DNA from: Gammaproteobacteria bacterium
GTDB taxonomy: Bacteria; Pseudomonadota; Gammaproteobacteria; UBA5335
Reading direction: 5' to 3'
Assembly (NCBI GenBank): GCA_011620145.1
Contig: WOZT01000039.1
Location: 1 to 6,495 of the forward strand
DNA length: 6,495 nt
Part shown: piece by piece, positions 1-6,495 of the stretch
How positions within the stretch are numbered: the first letter of the stretch is position 1
How the letters are laid out: every line of letters begins with the position of its first letter
The notes under the pieces: model-generated
The model's database searches: none
What the model was told of the DNA's origin: nothing
What the model saw: only the letters and a program-made list of their open reading frames with translations
Position numbers and translations under genes: made by a program

Positions 1-24
1 GGGGCTTTCACACGATCCTCGGGT

Positions 25-30
25 TATAGT
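25..30 (+). promoter_or_regulatory. Possible -10 promoter element for the operon
   Basis: The hexamer TATAGT matches the sigma-70 -10 consensus TATAAT at five of six positions and is the only AT-rich patch in the 55-base leader. It would place a transcription start near 36-38, leaving a short leader before the ATG at 56. No convincing -35 box is visible: the expected region (about 2-8) reads GGGCTTT and lies at the window edge. The operon promoter could equally be further upstream, outside the window. Confidence 0.35.
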
Positions 31-44
31 TTGGTGCAAACCAC

Positions 45-50
45 GGGAGA
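45..50 (+). promoter_or_regulatory. Ribosome binding site of the lipoprotein gene
   Basis: GGGAGA lies five bases before the ATG at 56 and is a good Shine-Dalgarno match at usual spacing. It supports 56 as the true start, in agreement with the signal peptide that begins there. Confidence 0.65.
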
Positions 51-55
51 TCTTC

Positions 56-628
56 ATGCGCATACGCGGTCTTGTTCTGTACAGCTTCCTTCTCGCCCTG
101 CTGGCGAGTTGCGCCACGAATCCCTTTGAGCACGCGCCTGTAGCCGGCAAGGGCGCAGTGGCCGGGCGATTGACGGGTGATGCAACGCGACCCTATGCCG
201 TGCTGGTGCTGCCGGCCGGCCAGGGATTCGCCATGAACGTGACCACCCCCAAGGCTTACCCGAACGAAAACGGTGATTTCCTGCTGCCGAATCTGGCGCC
301 CGGAAACTATGTCCTGGCGGGCTTCAGTGATGGCCAGCGGCCCTACTGGTTCAACCGCAAGGTCAGCGCCGGTCGCTGCGTGGTGGTGCGTGCCGGCGAA
401 GTGGCCTTCCTCGGCAGCTATCGCCTGATCGAAGGCCAAAGCCCGGAAATCGGCGAGCGTTTTTATGGGCTGGAACGGCTGGAGAAAAGCGATGCCCGCG
501 AGGTCCTGGAGCATCTGCGAGCGCAAACGGGCGATCCGGCCTGGGCGGGTATGATCGGCAAGACCCTGGCGCGACTGCCCACCCCGGCGCCTACCCGGCC
601 GACACCGGCCTGTGTGGGGGCTGAGTAA
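56..628 (+). CDS. Predicted outer-membrane lipoprotein, beta-sandwich type, upstream of tamA
   Basis: This 190-residue protein has a lipoprotein signal peptide: Arg2 and Arg4, a hydrophobic stretch 6-17, then the lipobox Leu-Ala-Ser-Cys with the lipidated Cys at 19. The residue after Cys19 is Ala, not Asp, so Lol sorting would send it to the outer membrane. Residues about 33-124 look like a transthyretin or carboxypeptidase-regulatory-like beta sandwich. The hallmark is a GDFLLPNLAPGNYVLAGF-type segment (73-90), where a strand is followed by a Pro-Gly turn and Tyr, and a later AGEVAFLGSY strand (113-122). Residues about 138-174 are charged and probably helical, and 175-184 are Pro/Thr-rich. 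The mature part has two further cysteines, at 108 and 186. The gene ends 19 bp before tamA, suggesting co-transcription and an envelope role near the TAM complex. I do not recognise a named family. The lipoprotein call is strong; the function is unknown. Confidence 0.88.
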   Translation: MRIRGLVLYSFLLALLASCATNPFEHAPVAGKGAVAGRLTGDATRPYAVLVLPAGQGFAMNVTTPKAYPNENGDFLLPNLAPGNYVLAGFSDGQRPYWFNRKVSAGRCVVVRAGEVAFLGSYRLIEGQSPEIGERFYGLERLEKSDAREVLEHLRAQTGDPAWAGMIGKTLARLPTPAPTRPTPACVGAE

Positions 629-639
629 CTGCAGCCATC

Positions 640-647
640 GGGGCGGG
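640..647 (+). promoter_or_regulatory. Weak ribosome binding site deciding the tamA start
   Basis: GGGGCGGG directly precedes the ATG at 648, with its first GGGG four bases away. The alternative GTG at 612 has no purine-rich site before it and would overlap the lipoprotein gene by 17 bases. The GTG at 651 would have only a two-base gap from GGGA. The site is suboptimal, so tamA translation may depend partly on ribosomes finishing the upstream gene at 628. Confidence 0.4.
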
Positions 648-2402
648 ATGGTGCGCCGATTCCATCTATTCACAAGCCGTTACGCGCGCGCCCTTGCACT
701 GATCGCCCTGAGCCTGGGCATGCCGGCAGCCTGGGCGCTCAATCTCACCGTCGAGGTCAACGGGCTCTCGGGCGATGCGGAAAAAAATGTCAGGGGATTG
801 CTGTCCATCCTGCAGGAGAACCGGGACCGGCTGTCTGAATCCCGGCTGCGACGCCTGCACCTGCAGGCACCCGCCGAAATCGAGCAGGCCCTGCGCCCCT
901 TTGGCTACTACACCCCGCATATCGACAGCAGCCTCACGCCTCGCGACAACGGTTGGGTGGCGCGCTACCGCATCGAGCCGGGTCCCGCCGTGCGGGTGGC
1001 TCGCGTCGAGCTATATCTCGCCGGAGAAGGAAAAACGGAACCGGGGTTGCAACGGGCCGTCGCCGCCTTCCCCCTGAAACCCGGGGATGTGGCCGACCAT
1101 CGACGCTATGAAGAAGGCAAGACCACCCTGCGCCGCCAGGCGCTTTCCGTCGGCTATCTCGATGCCGCTTTTGATCCCGCTGAGCTGACCATCGACCCCG
1201 CCGCAGGAACCGCCATCGTCAAGCTGACCTTGAACACCGGTCGACACTATCGCTTCGGCGCGGTGAGCCTGAACCAGAACATCCTCAACCCTGACTTTCT
1301 GGCCCGTTTTGTTTCTTTCTCTCCAGGGGATGCCTACAGCACCCGCCGCCTGCTGGACCTGCAATACGCGCTGGATGACACTGAATATTTCTCGCGGGTG
1401 GAGGTGATCCCCCACCCGGAGGCGGCCGTGGACGGGCAGGTGCCAATCGAGGTCGCGCTGGACCCCAACAAGCGCCACAAATACACCATGGGATTGGGGT
1501 ACGGCACCGATACCGGGCCCCGCGGCACGCTGGGCTGGGACAATCGTCTGGTCAACGATTCCGGGCACCGTTGGCGCAGCCAGTTGAAGTTGGCCCAGAC
1601 CGATTCCAGCGCGCAATTCAGCTACCTGATTCCCATCGACAATCCGGCCACCGACACCCTGGACCTTAACGGGGGACTGCGGGAGTTGCATGTCGAGGAT
1701 CGCACCAGCCAGATCGCCAGCGTGGGGGTGGCCCGCAACAATCGCAACGGCCCCTGGAACCGGGCCTTGCGGCTCAATCTTGAAGAGGAACGTTTTCGGC
1801 TCGACAGCGACGAGCCCCAAGACCTGATTACCTCCCTGCTGCCGGGCGCAAACTGGACCTATACGCGCACCGACGATCCGCTCTACCCCCGTCATGGCCT
1901 GCGCTGGAGTACCGACCTGCTGGGCAGCGTGTCGCCGGATCATTTGCCCTTTGGGCAAGCGCTGATGGAAACGCGCTGGGTGCATCCGGCCGGTTCTCTC
2001 GGCCGCTGGATCCTGCGCCAGCAACTGGGCGCCACCCTTGCGAATGAATTGGCCGATGTTCCGCTGTCGAAACGATTCTTCGCGGGTGGCGATAACAGCG
2101 TGCGGGGATTCGCCTACCAGCAACTGGGCTCTCGCAATGCGGAGGGGCTGGTCCAGGGTGGGCGCTATCTGATCACCGCCAGCGCCGAATTTGAGCAGAT
2201 GCTGTGGCGGCAATGGGGGGCGGCGGTGTTCGTGGATACCGGCAATGCCTTCGACAATACCCAGGTGGATCCGAAGGCGGCGGTTGGATTCGGGCTGCGT
2301 TGGCGCAGTCCGGTCGGCCCCCTGAAGCTGGACGTGGCCCAGCCGCTCAACGAACCGGGGGCGGGGTGGCGGCTGCATCTGACCCTGGGATCGGAATTGT
2401 GA
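648..2402 (+). CDS. tamA: TamA, Omp85-family outer-membrane subunit of the TAM complex
   Basis: TamA pairs with TamB to form the translocation and assembly module, implicated in inserting some outer-membrane proteins and in envelope lipid homeostasis. From the ATG at 648 it has 584 residues, close to E. coli TamA (577). Residues 1-30 form a Sec signal peptide: Arg3-Arg4, hydrophobic 14-25, then Ala-Trp-Ala before the likely cut at 30/31. Three POTRA domains follow (about 31-111, 116-197, 200-273), then a barrel from about 278 to the end. The Omp85 signature is clear: RFFAGGDNSVRGF at 476-488 contains the conserved Val-Arg-Gly-Phe (485-488) of the loop that folds into the barrel. Late barrel strands show AAVFVDTGNAF (525-535) and VGPLKLDVAQPL (556-567), and the protein ends Gly-Ser-Glu-Leu, like the Gly-Pro-Glu-Leu end of E. 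coli TamA as I recall it. The mature protein has no cysteine. A start at 612 (GTG, 596 residues) is less likely because it precedes the signal peptide. Confidence 0.95.
   Translation: MVRRFHLFTSRYARALALIALSLGMPAAWALNLTVEVNGLSGDAEKNVRGLLSILQENRDRLSESRLRRLHLQAPAEIEQALRPFGYYTPHIDSSLTPRDNGWVARYRIEPGPAVRVARVELYLAGEGKTEPGLQRAVAAFPLKPGDVADHRRYEEGKTTLRRQALSVGYLDAAFDPAELTIDPAAGTAIVKLTLNTGRHYRFGAVSLNQNILNPDFLARFVSFSPGDAYSTRRLLDLQYALDDTEYFSRVEVIPHPEAAVDGQVPIEVALDPNKRHKYTMGLGYGTDTGPRGTLGWDNRLVNDSGHRWRSQLKLAQTDSSAQFSYLIPIDNPATDTLDLNGGLRELHVEDRTSQIASVGVARNNRNGPWNRALRLNLEEERFRLDSDEPQDLITSLLPGANWTYTRTDDPLYPRHGLRWSTDLLGSVSPDHLPFGQALMETRWVHPAGSLGRWILRQQLGATLANELADVPLSKRFFAGGDNSVRGFAYQQLGSRNAEGLVQGGRYLITASAEFEQMLWRQWGAAVFVDTGNAFDNTQVDPKAAVGFGLRWRSPVGPLKLDVAQPLNEPGAGWRLHLTLGSEL
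2387..2390 (+). promoter_or_regulatory. Ribosome binding site for tamB inside the tamA end
   Basis: GGGA lies eight bases before the GTG at 2399, within the last codons of tamA. It is modest in strength but properly spaced. It supports the GTG at 2399 over any start further upstream. The start and the tamA stop share the four bases GTGA. Confidence 0.45.
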
Positions 2403-5400
2403 GACGTTTTTCGCGCATCCTGCGGACCGGGCTTGGACTCATCTTTCTCGCCCTGGTCGCGGGCCTAGCCCTGCTGCTCACCCTTCCCGATGCACCCGAC
2501 CGGCTGGCGCGGCTGCTCCAGCCGCGTTCACCGATCGCCTTTGATTACGACAGCCTGGACGGGCCATGGGTCGGCCCGCTCACTCTTCAGGGTCTGAAGG
2601 TGAAGGGCGCGACCTGGACACTGGAGGCCGGTCGTCTTGAGCTGGCCTGGTATCCCGCTGCCCTGCTGCGGGGGCAGCTTCACATCGAAAGCCTCCGCGG
2701 CCAGGGCGTCCATTTCCAGTCCAATGCGCAACCCGAGCCCGCACCGACGCCCCGTGATGGCCGCCCTCCCCCCGCATTCAGCCTGCCGCTGGCGGTACGG
2801 CTGGATCAACTGGATCTGCAGTCCGGATGCTACCAATCGCGGGACGATGCGCCGCAATGTGTTGACGGTCACCTCGAAAGGGCAAGCCTCACCGGCAGCC
2901 GCTGGACGCTGGGGCATCTGGCCCTGACCCATCCGCAGCTCCGCCTGAGCGGCGCGGGACACGGCGAAATGGCGGGACGCTGGCCACTCGCGCTGCGCCT
3001 GAGCGCGCAAGCCGAACCTGCCGATCTCCCGCCTTGGGCGGGCGAGCTGGCCGTGACCGGGGACCTGCTTGAACTCGGCATCGCCCATATCGCAGCGCCG
3101 CCCTATGGCTACCAGCTACTGGCCCGGATCACCGAGCCGCTGGGCGACGCCCTGCGCTGGAAGGCGCAGTGGATCGCTACAAATTTCAACCCCCATCCAT
3201 TCCGCCCCGACCTGCCGGACAATCTGTTGCTGTCGGCCACGGTGAAGGGCGGCGGCGATCTCGGCCGGGCACGCGTCCAGGCGCAATTGCATTCGGACGG
3301 GACGCCGGAAGGACCCTGGGAAGGCCAGCTATCGGGCCAGGTGGATCGCGCCGCTGCGCGGCTTGAAACGCTCGCGCTGGATACGCCGGTCGGTCATCTG
3401 CGGGGGGAAGGGACATGGCCATGGGCGGGACAAGGCGCCGAGGTGCTAGGCGCCCACCTTGCCTGGCAAAACCTGCGCTGGCCGGGCACGGCGCTGGACA
3501 GCCCGACGGGTGAAGTGCGGCTTGACGGCAGCCTGGCCCATTACAATCTTGATTTCAATGCCAAACTGGCCGGCGCCTGGGCCGGTGGGGGCACGGCCGA
3601 TCTTGCCCTGGCCGGGCAAGGTGATCGCCAAGGTCTGGCGCTGGAGCACATCGAGGCACGCAACTTCCTCAAAGGCCAACTGAGTGGACGGGGTCGCGTC
3701 GGCTGGGCACCTGCGACGTCCTGGGATCTGGCCCTGCAAGGCCAGGGCCTTGATCCCGGCATGATGGACCCGCGTTGGCCTGGCCGATTGGGATTCGACG
3801 TTTCCACCCAGGGCACGCGCTCGGCTGAACAACTGGCCGCCGCTGTCGAGGTCCGCACCCTGCAAGGCATGCTGCGCGGTCGCCCGGTTCAGGCGCAGGG
3901 CAGTATCAAGGGCGCCGGCTCGCAATGGGCCATGCCGCAATTGCAGATCCGTTCTGGACAGGCGCATCTGGAAGCCCAGGGGCAATGGGGGCCCACCGTC
4001 CGGCTTGCCGCCCGGTTACAGGCGCCCGATCTCGCCGATGTGTGGCCCGGCGCCAGCGGGCGGGTCGAGGCAACCGTGCAGGCGGACGGTGCTCGGGACA
4101 ATCCTCATCTGAGCGGACAGGCATCCACTCAGAACGTGCGCTGGGAAACCACTCGGATCGGCGAATTGACGCTCTCGGGCGAGTGGAGCGGGATGGAGGG
4201 ACCCCTGCGCGCCGATGTCATGGCCCGCCAGATCGGGCAGGGCGAGCGGACCCTGGATCAGGCCAGTCTGGAACTGCGTGGCCGGGCCACCGATCACCGC
4301 CTTTCCCTGGCTGTGCATGGACAGGGCGCGGCCATACAACTGGCCGCCACCGGTGGCTGGCGGGATGCCCAGTGGATGGGTCAGATCAGCACGCTGGCGA
4401 TCCGACCCGATACCGGCCCAGCCTGGCAACTGGCCCAGGCCACACGGCTGCGCCTGGGACAACTTGCGGCAACACTCGACGAACTGTGCCTGCTGCAGGG
4501 GCGCCAAGCGGTTTGCGCGAGTGGCGATTGGGTTCAGCAACGCTGGCGCGCACAGGCGCGGCTGGCCAATCTGGATCTGGCGCCCTGGAAATCGATGCTG
4601 GGCGAGGATTGGGCGCTGGCCGGCAGGGTGAATGGCAGCCTTGCGGCCCAGGGCGCGGGAGAACGCGCCACCGGGACGGTCGACGCCCGAGCGGACGGGG
4701 TGCTGCTGGAACGGCGCAGCCCCATTGCCGGCTTACCTGCGGATCGACTGCTGAGCATCCCCGACCTGCACCTGTCCGGGGCCGCCACTGACCATGGCCT
4801 GAACCTTACGCTGAACGGGACCCCCGGCGAGCGGGGCCGGCTTGCCAGCCGACTGGCCATACCGGCTTACGACGGTCGTTGGGCTCGGTTGACCGATCTG
4901 CCGGCGCAAGGACAACTCCAACTCGATACCGATGAGCTGGCGCCGCTCGCCTTGCTGATTCCCCAGATCGATCGTCCGCGCGGCCGATTGACTGCGGATT
5001 TAGGCGTGCAGGGGCTCTGGAGTCAGCCGGTTTTTTCCGGCAATGCCCGGCTCACCGATGGCGCGGTGGATGTCCCGGCGGCGGGTTTGCAGTTGCATGC
5101 GATTCGCCTGGAAGCCACGCCCGCCCCGGATAACCGGCTGAAGCTGAATGGCCAACTGGAATCCGGAAAAGGCGTGATGTCGCTGGATGGCGCACTGGCC
5201 CTGAACCAGGGCCAACCCCAGCTCCAGGCCCGCCTGTACGGACGGGATGTGCTGATGGCCGATACCGCCGAGGCGCATGTGCTCGTCTCGCCCGATTTCA
5301 CCGTGGCTTATAACGCGGAAGGCGTTGCCATTCGCGGCCAACTTACCGTGCCCGAGGCCTTGCTCAAGCCCAAGGAGCTGGAAGGCACGGTTCGCCCCAG

Positions 5401-6154
5401 CCGCGACGAGGTCATCGTCGGCGCCAAAGCAGACGCGGCGGATGCGCCCTTGCCCTGGACACTCGCCCTGCGTGTGATCGTGGGAGACAAGGTGCGCTTT
5501 GAAGGCTTTGGCCTGAAAACGGATATCAGCGGGCAACTGGATCTGCGCCAAGGTCCCGGCACGTTGCCGGTGGCGAGTGGCGAGCTGCTGCTGAATGGTC
5601 GTTATCGGGCCTATGGACAGGATCTGACCATTGAACGCGGGCGCATCCTGTATGCAGGTGCGACGCTCGACAGTCCTGGGCTCGATCTGCGTGCCAGCCG
5701 CCGCTTCCAGGAACAAACCGTCGGCGTGGAAGTGCGTGGCCTGGTGCAGCAACCGGACGTCAAAGTATTTTCCCAGCCGCTGCTGCCCCAATCCGACGCG
5801 CTGGCCTATCTCGTCCTGGGCCGGCCGCTGAACCAGGCGAGCACCGAAGATGGCGCCGCCATGAATCGGGCGGCCGCAGCTGTGGGTTTGGCGGGTGGTG
5901 AATTGCTGGCCCAGCGCATCGGCAATCGCTTCGGCGTGCAGGATGTGGAGATCAAAAACTCGGGCGATGCTGCCGCCAGCGAACTGAGCTTTGGACGCTA
6001 CCTCACGCCTCGCCTGTATGTGAGTTACGGTGTCGGCGTGTTCAATGCCCTCAGCACCCTGCGCACCCGCTACCAGCTCGGCCGCCACTGGACCCTCCGC
6101 ACTGAAAGCGGCGTCAAATCCAGCGCTGACGTCCTCTATAACCTGGAGCGTTGA
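2399..6154 (+). CDS. tamB: TamB, inner-membrane-anchored periplasm-spanning subunit of the TAM complex
   Basis: TamB is an AsmA-like bridge protein. Its N-terminus sits in the inner membrane, its long beta-taco fold with a greasy groove crosses the periplasm, and its C-terminal end docks on TamA. From the GTG at 2399 it has 1251 residues (E. coli TamB: 1259). Residues 2-9 are Arg-rich and 10-29 form one uncleaved membrane anchor. Residues 44-107 carry the usual TamB N-terminal pattern, followed by a Pro-rich linker (109-126). The middle is Gly-rich with alternating strands, including a Trp-Ala-Pro (436-438) to Trp-Pro-Gly (460-462) segment typical of the family. The C-terminal TamB (DUF490) domain occupies roughly the last 320 residues, with GRYRAYGQDLTIERGRI (1067-1083), DALAYLVLGRPL (1133-1144) and a final Tyr-Asn-Leu-Glu-Arg. 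The only cysteines are 144, 154, 697 and 706. A reading frame open from 2204 would add 65 residues before the anchor, so that longer start is rejected. No frameshift or truncation is seen. Confidence 0.96.
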   Translation: MRRFSRILRTGLGLIFLALVAGLALLLTLPDAPDRLARLLQPRSPIAFDYDSLDGPWVGPLTLQGLKVKGATWTLEAGRLELAWYPAALLRGQLHIESLRGQGVHFQSNAQPEPAPTPRDGRPPPAFSLPLAVRLDQLDLQSGCYQSRDDAPQCVDGHLERASLTGSRWTLGHLALTHPQLRLSGAGHGEMAGRWPLALRLSAQAEPADLPPWAGELAVTGDLLELGIAHIAAPPYGYQLLARITEPLGDALRWKAQWIATNFNPHPFRPDLPDNLLLSATVKGGGDLGRARVQAQLHSDGTPEGPWEGQLSGQVDRAAARLETLALDTPVGHLRGEGTWPWAGQGAEVLGAHLAWQNLRWPGTALDSPTGEVRLDGSLAHYNLDFNAKLAGAWAGGGTADLALAGQGDRQGLALEHIEARNFLKGQLSGRGRVGWAPATSWDLALQGQGLDPGMMDPRWPGRLGFDVSTQGTRSAEQLAAAVEVRTLQGMLRGRPVQAQGSIKGAGSQWAMPQLQIRSGQAHLEAQGQWGPTVRLAARLQAPDLADVWPGASGRVEATVQADGARDNPHLSGQASTQNVRWETTRIGELTLSGEWSGMEGPLRADVMARQIGQGERTLDQASLELRGRATDHRLSLAVHGQGAAIQLAATGGWRDAQWMGQISTLAIRPDTGPAWQLAQATRLRLGQLAATLDELCLLQGRQAVCASGDWVQQRWRAQARLANLDLAPWKSMLGEDWALAGRVNGSLAAQGAGERATGTVDARADGVLLERRSPIAGLPADRLLSIPDLHLSGAATDHGLNLTLNGTPGERGRLASRLAIPAYDGRWARLTDLPAQGQLQLDTDELAPLALLIPQIDRPRGRLTADLGVQGLWSQPVFSGNARLTDGAVDVPAAGLQLHAIRLEATPAPDNRLKLNGQLESGKGVMSLDGALALNQGQPQLQARLYGRDVLMADTAEAHVLVSPDFTVAYNAEGVAIRGQLTVPEALLKPKELEGTVRPSRDEVIVGAKADAADAPLPWTLALRVIVGDKVRFEGFGLKTDISGQLDLRQGPGTLPVASGELLLNGRYRAYGQDLTIERGRILYAGATLDSPGLDLRASRRFQEQTVGVEVRGLVQQPDVKVFSQPLLPQSDALAYLVLGRPLNQASTEDGAAMNRAAAAVGLAGGELLAQRIGNRFGVQDVEIKNSGDAAASELSFGRYLTPRLYVSYGVGVFNALSTLRTRYQLGRHWTLRTESGVKSSADVLYNLER

Positions 6155-6167
6155 TGCCGATAGGCAT
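6154..6167 (+). repeat. Stem-loop overlapping the tamB stop
   Basis: ATGCC and GGCAT pair perfectly over five bases around the loop GATA. The stem starts at the last base of the tamB stop codon. It is followed by the palindrome TGACGTCA (6167-6174). No U-rich run follows, so it is not a standard intrinsic terminator. It may be chance, or may protect the 3' end of the message. Confidence 0.3.
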
Positions 6168-6393
6168 GACGTCACCCTTCACGGAACGCTACCGCACAAG
6201 GGTGGCATGGGCCACACATAAGCTCGGATTGCCGAGCCCTGCATCGGCCATCGCCGCCTTCCCCTTGATCTTTTCCAGCGCCGATGAGCCGGGCAGAAGA
6301 CATCAGGTTATGGATTGCGCGGCGGAAGCAGGAACCCGTGCCGGCGATCATCTGAAACCAGACAACGGTTTCGCAGGCCAGCCCGCGGCATGA
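6154..6393 (+). CDS. Doubtful small open frame coupled to tamB (79 residues)
   Basis: An ATG overlaps the tamB stop (TGATG), with GGAG at 6145-6148 five bases upstream, which is a plausible coupled start. The 79-residue product is not one I recognise. It has no signal peptide, no clear membrane segment (a mildly hydrophobic patch lies around 30-41) and no motif. Codon use differs from the operon: AGG, two consecutive AGA and ATA occur within a short stretch, all scarce in tamA and tamB. The same frame resumes after the TGA and stays open to the window end. More likely non-coding or the remnant of something than an active gene, but the start context justifies listing it. Confidence 0.15.
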   Translation: MPIGMTSPFTERYRTRVAWATHKLGLPSPASAIAAFPLIFSSADEPGRRHQVMDCAAEAGTRAGDHLKPDNGFAGQPAA

Positions 6394-6495
6394 CCTGATG
6401 CCATCGAAGACTGGGGGCAGATGGAGGACGGCAAGCGAGAGCTGGCCCTCGCAGATCTGAAAACCAATCGCTGTGTGCTTGATCCTATCCCGCCG
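6155..6495. other. Stretch without a recognised gene
   Basis: About 340 bases follow tamB up to the window edge. I translated both strands. The plus frame that starts at 6154 is interrupted by TGA at 6391. One minus frame is open from the window edge down to about 6172, but its product is Cys- and Arg-rich without any familiar motif. The other minus frames are broken by several stops. Composition and codon use look less gene-like than in the operon. The stretch contains the stem-loops listed separately, plus GGCAT/ATGCC at 6387-6402 around a six-base loop. A gene beginning or ending beyond 6495 could extend into it. Confidence 0.6.
6202..6237 (+). terminator. Pair of perfect stem-loops downstream of tamB, possible transcript end
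   Basis: Two tetraloop hairpins stand six bases apart: GTGGC-ATGG-GCCAC (6202-6215) and GCTCGG-ATTG-CCGAGC (6222-6237). The second is the stronger, with six mostly G/C pairs. They lie 48-83 bases after the tamB stop, where an operon would be expected to end. The sequence that follows (CCTGCATCGG) has no T-run, so this is at best a U-less or processing-type 3' structure, or a site that stabilises the mRNA. Confidence 0.3.

Noticed and set aside
8..673. Minus-strand frame opposite the lipoprotein gene (221 codons)
   Set aside because: The plus strand has a good ribosome binding site, signal peptide and lipobox. The antisense product is Arg/Gln/His-rich with no recognisable feature.
1011..2378. 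Long minus-strand open frame opposite tamA (455 codons)
   Set aside because: The plus strand here encodes an unmistakable TamA. Long antisense frames are common in GC-rich genes, and its product shows no recognisable motif or signal.
2204..2398. N-terminal extension of TamB by 65 residues
   Set aside because: It overlaps tamA by nearly 200 bases, is Gly/Arg-rich low-complexity sequence typical of an out-of-frame reading of tamA, and would bury the membrane anchor inside the protein.
3925..4791. Plus-strand 288-codon frame inside tamB
   Set aside because: It is an out-of-frame reading of the intact tamB coding sequence, with Arg/Gly/Thr-rich composition and no motif.
6167..6174. Palindrome TGACGTCA as an operator site
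   Set aside because: A single eight-base palindrome just after a stop codon, with no promoter nearby, is not enough to propose a binding site.
5000..6175. Long minus-strand open frame opposite the tamB 3' end (391 codons)
   Set aside because: It lies opposite the conserved C-terminal TamB domain. The product has Gln/His/Arg-rich antisense composition and no known domain.
6163..6394. Eight-base direct repeat GGCATGAC at 6163-6170 and 6387-6394, as a possible insertion footprint
   Set aside because: An eight-base match is expected about once by chance in 340 bases, and no inverted ends or transposase are present between the copies.

Overview
The window is GC-rich chromosomal DNA from a Gram-negative bacterium. 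A tamA gene followed directly by tamB, a lipobox lipoprotein and the outer-membrane targets all point to a proteobacterium. A gammaproteobacterium is my best guess from the look of the proteins, but I cannot name the genus. There is no sign of plasmid, phage, IS or CRISPR material in the recognisable part.

Layout: a short leader with a possible -10 element (1-55) is followed by three tightly packed plus-strand genes. These are a small predicted outer-membrane lipoprotein (56-628), the Omp85-family barrel protein TamA (648-2402) and the very long periplasm-spanning protein TamB (2399-6154). The gap between lipoprotein and tamA is 19 bp, and tamA and tamB overlap by four bases (GTGA). They therefore look like one transcription unit with translational coupling at the last junction. 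The final ~340 bases (6155-6495) contain no gene I recognise. They hold several short perfect stem-loops close behind the tamB stop and some weak open frames.

How the genes work together: TamA (three POTRA domains plus a 16-strand barrel in the outer membrane) and TamB (anchored in the inner membrane, with an elongated beta-rich groove across the periplasm) form the TAM complex. TAM is implicated in inserting certain outer-membrane proteins and in moving phospholipid between the two membranes. The upstream lipoprotein has a beta-sandwich-like segment and a helical C-terminal part. Its position makes it a candidate accessory of TAM or of envelope maintenance, but this is inference from neighbourhood only.

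The TAM genes themselves are a known system. The points most worth following up are the uncharacterised lipoprotein partner, the two isolated cysteine pairs in TamB, and the structured region behind tamB.
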